This document shows, piece after piece, positions 1 to 8,234 of a DNA stretch of 55,238 nucleotides. The first letter of the stretch is position 1. Each line of letters opens with the position of its first letter. The translations under genes and the position numbers were made by a program. The notes below the pieces were generated by a model. The model ran no database searches. It was not told the origin of the DNA and was given only the letters and a program-made list of their open reading frames with translations. Origin of the DNA: Desulfomonile tiedjei (GTDB taxonomy: Bacteria; Desulfobacterota; Desulfomonilia; Desulfomonilales; Desulfomonilaceae); assembly GCA_016212925.1 (NCBI GenBank), contig JACRDF010000033.1, forward strand, positions 1-55,238, in the 5' to 3' direction.

Positions 1-427
1 ATAATCAATCTGGTCTTCAGATCGTATCTACGGGGCCTACTTTTCAAGAGCGTTATAACGCCCGTCGTTCCCGCGAAGGCGGGAACCCAGGAAATCCCGC
101 GAGACGCGGGACTGGATTCCTGCCTCCGCAGGAATGACGGACTGGAGTGCTTGCCAATCGGACAAAAATTATGGCAACCGCTATAGGTCGTCAACCAAGC
201 AATTGTTTGTAATCACAGGCGAGTTGCCATTCTGATCACTGCCGCGAGTTTGACAGCATTGAACGAAAAATGGTAAGATATCAATAAGGAAGGAAGTCAG
301 GACGTTCTTTGGGCGCGTGGGCCCACGATTTTCTACCGCTATTCAGCAAGATCCCTGGGACGACAGCTATGAAAGCCTGGCCCAATTTGGCCGTTTCCCT
401 GCGACCAAGATCGTCAATGAGTCGGAA
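1..427. repeat. Gene-free left edge with a palindromic intergenic repeat
   Basis: No convincing gene is visible before the WbqC-like start. Positions 62-140 form a compound palindrome. The outer arms 62-71 and 131-140 are complementary with one mismatch. Inside are three small hairpins: 70-83, 96-110 (CCCGCG/CGCGGG) and 116-135 (ATTCCTGC/GCAGGAAT). This composition is typical of mobile-like intergenic repeats that are common in proteobacterial genomes. The rest of the stretch holds nothing I recognise. Confidence 0.6.
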
Positions 428-1123
428 ATGGACTATAAGAAGAAAGTAGCCATTGTTCAATCCAACTATATCCCATGGAAGGGCTATTTCGATCTCATCG
501 CCTCAGTCGATGAATTCATTCTCTTCGACGATGCACAGTTTACCAAAAATGATTGGCGCAACCGTAACCTGATAAAAACGCCTAATGGCATGAAATGGCT
601 GACCATACCGGTTAAGATGAAAGGACGATTTCCTCAGAAGATTAAAGACGCCACGATCGCTTATCACGGGTGGCCGGCCAAGCATTGGAAGACCATCGTC
701 CAGAATTACCGCAAGGCCAAGCACTTCAAAATGTATAGCGATTTCTTTGAAGAATTGTTCTTGAATACGCACGAAGATCTTTTGAGCGATGTCAACTTCA
801 GGTTTTTGTCGGCCATTTGCAGATTGTTGGAAATCAACACCACGATAACCTGGTCCATGAATTACGTTCTTGTGGACGGCAAGACCGAGAGGCTGGTGGA
901 AATGTGTCGGCAGGCAAAGGCCACCGACTATTTGAGTGGGCCTTCAGCCGGAAATTACATTGAAGAGCGGTTGTTCGAGCGGGCGAACATCAAGCTGGCA
1001 TATGCGGACTACTCGGGTTATCCGGAGTACGATCAGTTATTTGCTCCCTTCGAGCACGGTGTCAGCATAGTGGATCTAATATTCAACGTGGGTCCGGACG
1101 CGCGAAAGTACATGAAGGCCTAA
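428..1123 (+). CDS. WbqC-like family protein (glycan biosynthesis)
   Basis: A 231-residue cytoplasmic protein with the layout of the WbqC-like family: an early AIVQSNYIPWKGYFDLI segment, then FDDAQFTKNDWRNRNLIKT, and a C-terminal YPEYDQLF...FNVGPDA block. The family occurs in O-antigen and capsule loci, but its reaction is not established to my knowledge. I prefer the ATG at 428 to the GTG at 317, because the 37 extra residues do not resemble the family and homology begins with MDYKKKVAIVQSNY. The next gene starts two bases past the stop. This gene opens an eight-gene same-strand surface-polysaccharide run. Confidence 0.85.
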   Translation: MDYKKKVAIVQSNYIPWKGYFDLIASVDEFILFDDAQFTKNDWRNRNLIKTPNGMKWLTIPVKMKGRFPQKIKDATIAYHGWPAKHWKTIVQNYRKAKHFKMYSDFFEELFLNTHEDLLSDVNFRFLSAICRLLEINTTITWSMNYVLVDGKTERLVEMCRQAKATDYLSGPSAGNYIEERLFERANIKLAYADYSGYPEYDQLFAPFEHGVSIVDLIFNVGPDARKYMKA

Positions 1124-1124
1124 G

Positions 1125-2075
1125 ATGGAACTATCGATTGTCACCACGATGTACCGCTCGGAAGCGTTTGTGGAGGAGTTTTATCGCAGAGTCCGAGCTG
1201 AAGCGGAAAGCATAACTCCCGACCATGAAATCATTTTCGTTGATGACGGTTCACCGGACGGTTCTCTTAACATCGCTAAATCTCTCCAGGAAAAGGACCC
1301 CAGGATTAAGATCATCGAATTGTCGAGAAATTTTGGCCACCACAAGGCCATCATGACAGGACTGTCTCACGCCAAAGGAGAGTTGGTGTTCCTCATTGAC
1401 TGCGATCTGGAAGAAGACCCTCGGCTGTTGGGCCGGTTTTATCAGGAGCTGCTGAAGTCATCTTCCGACGTTGTCTACGGTGTCCAGCAATCCAGGAAGG
1501 GCGGTTTTTGGGAGAGGACATCCGGCCACATCTTCTTTGGGCTCTTTAACCTGTTGTCCTATTATCCGGTAGTCCCGAATCAGTTGACCAGCCGCCTTAT
1601 GCGGAGGAAGTACGTTCAGAGCCTCGTGGAGCATCGAGACCGCGAACTCTTTTTGGGTGGGCTGTGCGCAATAACCGGCTTCAGACAGGCGCCGATCGTT
1701 GTCAGCAAAGGCTCCCGCGGTTCCACCAGTTACACATGGAGGCATAGGGTATCCTTGCTGGTGAATGCGGTCACCTCGTTCAGCAACAAGCCCCTGCTGT
1801 TCATCTTCTATTTGGGCATGCTGATAAGCTCAATTTCCGGGATCGCCGCGCTGACGCTCGTGGTTCGCAGAATTTTTTTTCAGGAGTATCTGACGGGCTG
1901 GCCCTCGCTCATCGTTTCCTTGTGGTTGCTTGGAGGGTTAATCATATTCTGCCTGGGCATCATTGGAATCTATCTTGCCAAGATCTTTATGGAAGTGAAG
2001 CGAAGACCCTATACTGTCGTGAGGAATGTTTACGACCGGTCCGCCGAGGCAGACAGCAACTCAGGAGAATCCTGA
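1125..2075 (+). CDS. Family 2 glycosyltransferase, DPM1/GtrB-like, membrane-anchored
   Basis: A 316-residue GT-A fold glycosyltransferase. The N-terminal part shows IVTTMYRSEAF, FVDDGSPDGS and the metal-binding DCDLEEDP motif near residue 90, as in dolichol/undecaprenyl-phosphate sugar transferases. Two hydrophobic segments (about residues 225-250 and 263-287) would anchor it in the inner membrane, followed by a basic tail (KRRPYTVVRNVY) typical of the GtrB type. The likely role is transfer of a sugar from a nucleotide donor to undecaprenyl phosphate or onto a growing surface glycan. Donor and acceptor cannot be read from the sequence. Confidence 0.88.
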   Translation: MELSIVTTMYRSEAFVEEFYRRVRAEAESITPDHEIIFVDDGSPDGSLNIAKSLQEKDPRIKIIELSRNFGHHKAIMTGLSHAKGELVFLIDCDLEEDPRLLGRFYQELLKSSSDVVYGVQQSRKGGFWERTSGHIFFGLFNLLSYYPVVPNQLTSRLMRRKYVQSLVEHRDRELFLGGLCAITGFRQAPIVVSKGSRGSTSYTWRHRVSLLVNAVTSFSNKPLLFIFYLGMLISSISGIAALTLVVRRIFFQEYLTGWPSLIVSLWLLGGLIIFCLGIIGIYLAKIFMEVKRRPYTVVRNVYDRSAEADSNSGES

Positions 2076-2148
2076 TTCGGCCTTCCGAAGTTGCCTGTGT
2101 TGAGGCAGCCTAAGGCAAGTCCCAAAATCGTCGCCAGGAGTGGAGCCT

Positions 2149-2817
2149 GTGCCTGCGAAAAAGGTGGTCATATTCGGCATTGGTGAAATGGCGCAGTTGG
2201 CCCATTTCTACCTTTCAAAGGACAGTCCCCACGACGTAGTTGCTTTCACCGTCCACGAGAAGTTCCTGCACGACGGTACGGTCGCGGGGCTCGGGGTCGT
2301 GCCTTTCGAGAGAATCGAGGAAATCTATCCGCCCTCGGAATTCTCCATGTTTGTCGGCGTAGGGTACACCAAGGTGAACAGAGGACGGGCACAGGTTTAT
2401 GAGCAGTGCAAGCAAAAAGGATATACTCTGATCAGCTATGTTTGTTCCAAGAACGCTCATTGGAATGACTTCGAAATGGGTGACAACTGTTTCATAATGG
2501 AAAACAACGTCATACAGCCATTCGTTAAAATCGGGAATGACGTTATAATAGCCTGCGGCAATGTCCTGGGTCATCATCTCACCATCGCTGATCATTGCTT
2601 CATAGCCGCTCAGGCAACAATCGCCGGCAACTGCGAGATCGCTTCCGGTGCCTTTATAGGACACGGAGCCATAATCAAAGACCGCGTGAAGATTGCGGCC
2701 CATTGCGTGGTGGGCGCCGGGGCTTTGATCCTGAAAAATACTGTCGAGGATGGGGTTTATAGGGGTTTGGAGTCTAAGCCCATGCGCATTACCAGCAAGC
2801 AGTTACCGTTCTTGTGA
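2149..2817 (+). CDS. NeuD-like sugar O/N-acyltransferase (left-handed beta helix)
   Basis: A protein of about 222 residues. The N-terminus is a Rossmann-like PglD/NeuD domain (KKVVIFGIGEMAQLAHFYL). The C-terminal half carries imperfect hexapeptide repeats (IMENNVIQPFVKIGNDV, CGNVLGHHLTIADHCFI, AIIKDRVKIAAHCVVGAGA) that build a left-handed beta helix for acyl-CoA or acyl-ACP transfer. AGGAG at 2136-2140 lies eight bases before the GTG at 2149 but overlaps the GTG at 2140, so I choose 2149. In context it would acylate an amino or hydroxyl group of a sugar. The nearby acyl carrier protein and FkbH-like protein could supply an unusual acyl group (inference). Confidence 0.82.
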   Translation: MPAKKVVIFGIGEMAQLAHFYLSKDSPHDVVAFTVHEKFLHDGTVAGLGVVPFERIEEIYPPSEFSMFVGVGYTKVNRGRAQVYEQCKQKGYTLISYVCSKNAHWNDFEMGDNCFIMENNVIQPFVKIGNDVIIACGNVLGHHLTIADHCFIAAQATIAGNCEIASGAFIGHGAIIKDRVKIAAHCVVGAGALILKNTVEDGVYRGLESKPMRITSKQLPFL

Positions 2818-2887
2818 TGAACCCGGGCGACTAAGCGCCCGGATCGAGTTTTCGAAATTTCCCACGGGTTGACCTCCAAGGTGTGAG

Positions 2888-3802
2888 ATGCCTTTGCCGA
2901 CTCTAGATCCGGTGATCGAACTCATAAATAAAAAGAACCCTGTTCACGGCAAAGCACTGGATCAACATATCCGCCGATGCAGTCCGGAATTTCTCGCCTT
3001 TGCCGATTCCTATCTGGCCGGGTATATGCGTTTTCTGCAGGCCAGGAACCTCGATCGTGAATTCGCTGTGGACAGCTACCTGATGGTTGTTGACGACACT
3101 GTCCGGGAACAGGTCTGGTTTAAAAGGAACGGAAGGTACAGGTACAGCAACTTCAAAGAAGTCTACGACAAGGTGTATTCACGGCCGGATTACATGATGC
3201 GGTACATGGTGGGCCTTGCTCTTACTCAGTTCCTGTGGCCCAATCACCAAGACATCTTCTCATTCTTCAAAGCAAAAATCAGGGAATCGCGTGGCGGAAG
3301 TTACCTGGAAATAGGACCCGGTCACGGCCTATTTCTGCTGGAAGCTGTAAAGTTCGGACAATTCGATACCTATACCGCTGCTGACGTGAGTCAAACTTCC
3401 ATAGACCTGTGCCGAGCGATACTCGATTACGAGTTCCCACAACATAACAGGGGAGTAGACTTCATATTGGGAGATATCCACCATCAGGAGTTAGGGAAAA
3501 CCTACGACTTTGTGACCGCGGGCGAAGTGCTGGAGCATATTGAGGAGCCCGAGACCTTTATGAATCTAGTTTTCGGCCTGTTGAGGCCTCATGGCCAAGC
3601 CTTTGTTTCCACTTGCGTGAACGCCCCCGCGATTGACCACATACACCTTTTCTCGCATACTGATGAAATCAAAAAAGTGGTTCGCGGGTCTGGTTTTTCA
3701 ATCCGGGATGAATTGGAGTTGCCGTACGCCGGAAAGACATTGGAGGAAGCCATTAAGAAGAAACTGGCCATAAACTACTGCGCGTTGCTGGAAAAGGTTT
3801 AG
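2888..3802 (+). CDS. Class I SAM-dependent methyltransferase
   Basis: A 304-residue protein with a class I methyltransferase core in its C-terminal two thirds. Motif I is YLEIGPGHGLFLLEA (about residues 139-153). An acidic strand end follows (YTAADVSQTSIDLCR), then FILGDIHH and the motif-IV-like FVTAGEVLEHIEEPETF. The first ~130 residues are helical and not diagnostic. The substrate is unknown; the setting suggests methylation of a sugar or of an ACP-bound acyl precursor. The following VOC gene starts three bases after the stop, so translation is probably coupled. Confidence 0.85.
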   Translation: MPLPTLDPVIELINKKNPVHGKALDQHIRRCSPEFLAFADSYLAGYMRFLQARNLDREFAVDSYLMVVDDTVREQVWFKRNGRYRYSNFKEVYDKVYSRPDYMMRYMVGLALTQFLWPNHQDIFSFFKAKIRESRGGSYLEIGPGHGLFLLEAVKFGQFDTYTAADVSQTSIDLCRAILDYEFPQHNRGVDFILGDIHHQELGKTYDFVTAGEVLEHIEEPETFMNLVFGLLRPHGQAFVSTCVNAPAIDHIHLFSHTDEIKKVVRGSGFSIRDELELPYAGKTLEEAIKKKLAINYCALLEKV

Positions 3803-3805
3803 ATC

Positions 3806-4231
3806 GTGCTTGATGAATCCGTTTTTCGGCAAGCTAGGTTCAATCATTTCGGGTTGGCCGTCAGAGATCTCGCCTCTGCCTGCACCTTTTACCAGGCTCT
3901 GGGCTACCAGTGTTCGGACCCAATTGTCGACATGTCTCAAGAAGTAGAGATAGTGATGTGCAGGTCGGCGTTGCTTCCTGATGTTGAGCTGTTAAAGCCG
4001 CTTCATGACAAATCCCCGGTTAGCAGGAGCCTGAAAACATCCGACGCGGTCATTTATCACATTTGTCTCGAGGTCGATAACCTCGAAGAGTTCTTGAAGT
4101 CGCTTAAGGCGACTCATCGGGTTGTGTGCGTTAAGCCGCGGACACCGGCTGTATTGTTCGATCAAAGACCTGTCTCTTTCTACTATGTGAAGGGCGTAGG
4201 GCTCTTTGAGTTCTTGGAGTCAGAGTCATGA
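3806..4231 (+). CDS. VOC/glyoxalase-fold protein
   Basis: A 141-residue protein starting at GTG. It has the vicinal-oxygen-chelate pattern: FNHFGLAVRDLASACTFYQALGY at the N-terminus, then IYHICLEVDNLEEFLKSL, and a C-terminal FYYVKGVGLFEFLE with a possible metal-binding Glu. Similar proteins sit beside FkbH-like and ACP genes in glycan and polyketide loci, where an epimerase or isomerase role has been suggested. The reaction here is unknown. Its stop overlaps the next ATG (ATGA at 4228-4231), a sign of tight operon coupling. Confidence 0.82.
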   Translation: MLDESVFRQARFNHFGLAVRDLASACTFYQALGYQCSDPIVDMSQEVEIVMCRSALLPDVELLKPLHDKSPVSRSLKTSDAVIYHICLEVDNLEEFLKSLKATHRVVCVKPRTPAVLFDQRPVSFYYVKGVGLFEFLESES

Positions 4232-5964
4232 AAGAGATGAAATACTCTGAGATTATCAAGGCAAACAGGGAATTGGGCAAGCGAATGAGCGGCCCGCCTT
4301 ATACGATAAGTTTATTGAGCAACATTGTTGTCGCGCAACTCAAGGACGTGTTGGAATACTCCTTGCGGACTTGTGGTATCAACGCACAAGTGGCTGTGGG
4401 TAACTACGACAACGTGGCGCAGGACTCCGGCGAATTCCAAGACAAACGTGCCATGGTAATTTTCTGGGAACCGGCTAATTTCATTGACGGAGGGCACTAC
4501 CGAATTGACCTCCTTGGCCCCAAGGAATTCGAGGACCTCCAGTCCAGAATGAGAGGAGAGATAGACCTGGTTCTGTCCAATGCAGCCAATTGTTCGTTGG
4601 TGTTGCTGAATAGATTTTCTCCGCTCGTGTTCAGTCATAGCAACATCAGGCAGAGCAATTTCGAGCGGCTCTGCGACAATCTGAATCGTTACGTTGAGGC
4701 CAAAGGAGCCGGCAACGTGAAAGTGGTAGATATTGAACGAATATTCTGCCGCCTCTCGGTCGAAAAGTGTGTTGACCTCAGATACTATTATTCATCCAAG
4801 GCGCTTTATTCCATCAGTTTCTACAAGGAATATGCAGAATTCATAAAACCGTACGTATTGTCTGCAAACGGCAAGAGCAAGAAGGCCCTCATATTCGACT
4901 GTGACAATACGCTCTGGAAAGGCATACTGGGAGAAGAAGGCATTGACGGCATAGAAATGTCGTCGGACAACAAAGACGGTGCGATCTTTCGCGAGGTCCA
5001 GACTATTGCGGCAGGGCTGGCCGGCCGAGGAGTAATATTAGGTCTTTGCAGCAAAAACGAACCGGAGGAAGTCAACAATGTGCTTCAAAACAGCACGGAC
5101 ATGGTCCTTACCGACAAGCATCTGACAATTAAGAAAGTGAATTGGAGCGACAAGGTATCAAATCTCTCCGAAATAGCGGCCGAACTCAATATTGGCACCG
5201 ACAGCATAGTCTTCGTGGATGATTCCTCGTTTGAAATCAATTATGTAAGACAGTTTTTGCCCGAAATAACCACAGTGCAGGTCCCGGCTGCGATTCACGA
5301 ATACCCTGGAGTGATGAGGGAGATAGCGAGGCTGTTTTACAACCTGTCGGAGACGCCGGAAGACCTGCTCAAAGCCCAAATGTACAAACAGCAAGTACTT
5401 AGAAAAACGGAACAACAGCGATTCGAAAACCTTGTCGATTATCTGAGATCTCTGAACCTTCGGGTGCGGATTCATCTAAACGATGAATCCCTCATCCCTC
5501 GAGTGTCCCAACTGACGCAAAAGACCAATCAATTCAACCTCACGACTAAGCGTTACACAGAGCAGGATATTCAGGCATTCATCAAGGCCGGCAGTACAGC
5601 CATTCTCGCGCTTGAGGCAATGGACAAATTCGGTGAGTACGGCCTGACCGGCCTCTGTATTGCGAGAATGAACGCAGACCACCTGGCCCACATAGACACT
5701 TTTTTGATGAGCTGCCGAATCATAGGGAGAGACATCGAATTGGCCTTCTTCGATTTTGTGGTGGACTACCTGCGCAATTCAGGCACAACTTCAATAGATG
5801 CAGAGTACGTTCGGACCCTCAAGAATGATCAAGTCGCCACCTTTTACGACAAACTCGGCTTCTCCCTTGTGTCGGAATCGGGCGGTGAAAAAATATACCG
5901 GCTGGACATACTAGAGTACCGGCCGGGTAATGTAGACTATATAGAGGTCGCCAGTGCAAGATAG
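4228..5964 (+). CDS. FkbH-like HAD-IIIC family protein (acyl/glyceryl-ACP loading)
   Basis: A 578-residue protein with three regions. The N-terminal ~210 residues resemble the SGNH-like part of FkbH proteins. The HAD domain begins with LIFDCDNTLWKGILGEEG (about residues 218-235, DxD nucleophile) and continues with GLCSKNEPEEV and IVFVDDSSFEINYV. The C-terminal part is GNAT-like, ending RIIGRDIELAFFDFV and NDQVATFYDKLGF. Characterised FkbH-type proteins take a glyceryl unit from 1,3-bisphosphoglycerate onto an acyl carrier protein. The next gene, overlapping by 11 bases, is an ACP, which fits that role. The ATGs at 4228 and 4237 are both possible starts. Confidence 0.88.
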   Translation: MKEMKYSEIIKANRELGKRMSGPPYTISLLSNIVVAQLKDVLEYSLRTCGINAQVAVGNYDNVAQDSGEFQDKRAMVIFWEPANFIDGGHYRIDLLGPKEFEDLQSRMRGEIDLVLSNAANCSLVLLNRFSPLVFSHSNIRQSNFERLCDNLNRYVEAKGAGNVKVVDIERIFCRLSVEKCVDLRYYYSSKALYSISFYKEYAEFIKPYVLSANGKSKKALIFDCDNTLWKGILGEEGIDGIEMSSDNKDGAIFREVQTIAAGLAGRGVILGLCSKNEPEEVNNVLQNSTDMVLTDKHLTIKKVNWSDKVSNLSEIAAELNIGTDSIVFVDDSSFEINYVRQFLPEITTVQVPAAIHEYPGVMREIARLFYNLSETPEDLLKAQMYKQQVLRKTEQQRFENLVDYLRSLNLRVRIHLNDESLIPRVSQLTQKTNQFNLTTKRYTEQDIQAFIKAGSTAILALEAMDKFGEYGLTGLCIARMNADHLAHIDTFLMSCRIIGRDIELAFFDFVVDYLRNSGTTSIDAEYVRTLKNDQVATFYDKLGFSLVSESGGEKIYRLDILEYRPGNVDYIEVASAR

Positions 5965-6187
5965 GATAAGGAAGGTTTTAAGCGAGGTCCTTGATCTGAA
6001 GCCCTCGGAAATAAATGAGACCACCTCTCCCAAGACCGTCGAGGAGTGGGATTCCCTGAAACATATGGACATTGTCTTCGCGCTGGAAGAAGAGTTTGGT
6101 ATTCAATTCCTGGACGATGAGATAGCTGAAATGGTCAGCTATGGTGAAATAGTGAGAATTGTTTCCACTAAGCCGGCGAGTTCGTGA
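5954..6187 (+). CDS. Acyl carrier protein
   Basis: A 77-residue acidic four-helix carrier starting at GTG inside the end of the FkbH-like gene. The phosphopantetheine site is Ser34 in EEWDSLKHMDIVFALEEEF, and helix III sequence FLDDEIAEMVSYGEIV follows. It resembles discrete ACPs paired with FkbH proteins rather than the fatty-acid ACP, which normally shows a GADSLD site. The likely cargo is a three-carbon or short hydroxyacyl unit later transferred to a sugar. A phosphopantetheinyl transferase is not encoded in the window. Confidence 0.9.
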   Translation: MQDRIRKVLSEVLDLKPSEINETTSPKTVEEWDSLKHMDIVFALEEEFGIQFLDDEIAEMVSYGEIVRIVSTKPASS

Positions 6188-6245
6188 TCCGGGTGGCGTG
6201 TCCTCCGATCGGAGACAGTGAGAGGGGCTTCGAATCCTCTGTTTT

Positions 6246-6304
6246 GGTGGGACAGGCATCTTGCCTGTCATTCCTCGGGAGACAGGCAAGATGCCTGTCC
6301 CACC
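6246..6304. repeat. Perfect 24-bp inverted repeat between ACP and aminotransferase genes
   Basis: Arms 6246-6269 and 6281-6304 are exact reverse complements around an 11-base loop. Each arm is itself nearly palindromic (ACAGGCATCTTGCCTGT). No T-run follows, so it is not a classic terminator. It looks like a REP-type or miniature mobile repeat inserted in the operon, and it makes open frames on both strands that are not genes. The remainder of 6188-6466 holds no other feature I recognise. Confidence 0.8.
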
Positions 6305-6466
6305 GGTGCTGCCCGAAATACGTCACCGGATTTACGAAAAGGTTTAAAAAAGTCGTGGAAAAAACACAAGGCCAACCTAGAACCATCACGCTTTCTAAAG
6401 CGTGGGCAAAGAAGTTAGTGACCAGACAGATATGTTTCCATTCCATCTCCAGGGTCGGGTGAGCTG

Positions 6467-7621
6467 ATGCCCGACGGTCCCAAAATACCTTTCAATAAGC
6501 CCTTTATTGTCGGCAAGGAGCTGTACTACGTTGCCCAGGCGGTCTTGGCGAACAAACATTTGTCAGGCAACGGTCCTTTCACTCAGAAGTGCCAGGAATG
6601 GTTGGAAAGGCAACTAGGATGTCGCAAAGCCTTGCTGACCCACTCCTGCACCGGGGCACTCGAAATGGTGGCCATGCTGTGCGACCTGAAGGCCGGCGAT
6701 GAAGTGATCATGCCTTCTTTCACTTTCGTTTCTACGGCCAATGCCTTTGTGCTGCGGGGAGCGGTTCCGGTATTTGTAGATATCCGGCCGGACACCTTGA
6801 ATATTGACGAAAACCTCATTAACCAGGCGATCACGCCGCGAACCAAAGGAATTATTCCGGTTCATTATGCAGGCGTGTCATGCAACATGGACGAAATCAT
6901 GCGCACTGCAAAAAGGCACGGATTATGGGTGGCGGAAGACGCGGCCCATGCTCTGCTCTCCACCTACAAAGGCAGATACCTTGGCGCGATTGGCGATTTC
7001 GGCTGCTTGAGCTTTCATGAGACCAAAAATGTGATAAGCGGCGAAGGCGGAGCTTTGTTGATAAACTCTGAGGAGTTCATCGAAAGGGCTGAGATAATAA
7101 GGGAAAAGGGTACCAACAGAACCAAGTTTTTCAGGGGCGAATTAGACAAATATTCATGGGTGGACGTGGGCTCATCGTTTTTGCCCAGCGATCTGGTGGC
7201 AGCGTTTCTTTACGCTCAACTGGAGCACGCTGAGGCTATTGTCGCGGCCAGATGTAAGATAATAGCAAGATATCAAGACTTGCTCAGGGGCTTTGGTGAT
7301 GAAGGACTCATCCGGCTGCCTTACTTCGAAGATTACACCACGTGCAGCGGCCATTTGTTCTATGTCATCACGAGATCCGAAAAAGAGCGCTCCGAATTGA
7401 TCCGACACATGGCTCAGCACGATATTTTGACTGTCTTTCATTACGTACCGCTGCACTCATCACCCGGGGGAATAAAGTACGGCCGGACAGCCGGTACCAT
7501 GAATGTTACCGAGGACGTAAGCGCCAGAGTGCTCAGGCTCCCTCTGTACTACGGCATGACAGACGACGAAGTTGAGACCGTGGCTAAAACACTGGCCGAT
7601 TTCTATGGCCGTAAGATCTGA
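6467..7621 (+). CDS. DegT/DnrJ/EryC1/StrS sugar aminotransferase (WecE-like)
   Basis: A 384-residue PLP enzyme. The Schiff-base lysine is Lys187 in SFHETKNVISGEGGALL, a sequence typical of RffA/WecE dTDP-4-dehydro-6-deoxyglucose transaminases. Other family marks are the N-terminal IPFNKPFIVGKELYYV, GDEVIMPSFTFVSTANAFV, and AEDAAHAL with the PLP-contacting Asp. It probably converts a nucleotide-linked 4-keto sugar to the 4-amino sugar, using glutamate. The product would be a natural substrate for the NeuD-like acyltransferase at the start of the locus. It is separated from the ACP by an inverted-repeat insertion, but on the same strand. Confidence 0.9.
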   Translation: MPDGPKIPFNKPFIVGKELYYVAQAVLANKHLSGNGPFTQKCQEWLERQLGCRKALLTHSCTGALEMVAMLCDLKAGDEVIMPSFTFVSTANAFVLRGAVPVFVDIRPDTLNIDENLINQAITPRTKGIIPVHYAGVSCNMDEIMRTAKRHGLWVAEDAAHALLSTYKGRYLGAIGDFGCLSFHETKNVISGEGGALLINSEEFIERAEIIREKGTNRTKFFRGELDKYSWVDVGSSFLPSDLVAAFLYAQLEHAEAIVAARCKIIARYQDLLRGFGDEGLIRLPYFEDYTTCSGHLFYVITRSEKERSELIRHMAQHDILTVFHYVPLHSSPGGIKYGRTAGTMNVTEDVSARVLRLPLYYGMTDDEVETVAKTLADFYGRKI

Positions 7622-7766
7622 TATCTAGCAGATGTCAAAAAATAGTGTCTGATTTCGAAAAGCGCCTCTCGGAAATTGGTAGGCGCCGACCACCGGACAC
7701 TCTCCCAAAACTGCCAATCTCAACACATGGTCGGTAAGGCGCGGTTCGTGAAACGCCCTAATTCAT

Positions 7767-8159
7767 GCGCTTCTCGGAGGCTGTCTCAAAAGTCGAACGT
7801 TGTATGAAATCGTTGCGCGATTCTAATAGCCTACGCGCGGCGCAGTACGGGACGGACCTCGTGGCATACTGGCTGTCGGCCAGGAAAGCCCGTGTAGGGG
7901 CGGGGTTTATCCCCGCCCGCTATACCGGGCCTCACAAGACGGGCAGGGATAAAGAAACTGTCTCAGAATGGCAGCGATGTGAATTCATCTGTAGGGGCGC
8001 TTCGAGAAGCGCCCTGATTCCGGGCGGTTCACGAACCGCCCCTACGGCCGAAGCGTGAAATCCCTTATTTTGAGACAGTTTCTAAACCCCGCCCCTACAG
8101 GCCATCGTGCCACCATTCGAGGCCGTAAAGTACCTTTGAGACAGCCTCCTCGAAGCGCT
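7767..8159. repeat. Nested inverted-repeat element (MITE-like)
   Basis: The outer arms 7767-7790 and 8135-8159 match as inverted repeats with a one- or two-base difference and share GGAGGCTGTCTCAAA. Inside are 7893-7909/8083-8099 (17 of 17 complementary) and 7953-7969/8067-8083 (16 of 17). The centre has hairpins such as 7996-8013. The arms share the TGTCTCA/TGAGACA core, and a further TGAGACAGTCTC copy lies just past the right end near 8192. No transposase is visible, so this looks like a non-autonomous element. It fills most of the 613-base gap 7622-8234. Confidence 0.75.
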
Positions 8160-8234
8160 CCGTACACGGAGAACCGGTCATTTCAGGGTCTTGAGACAGT
8201 CTCTTCGAGCCTGCCTTGACATCCCGTGCCCACA

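Noticed and set aside
6184-6462. Open reading frames on both strands between the ACP and aminotransferase genes
   Set aside because: They are created by the 24-bp inverted repeat; the peptides have no family features and no ribosome site.
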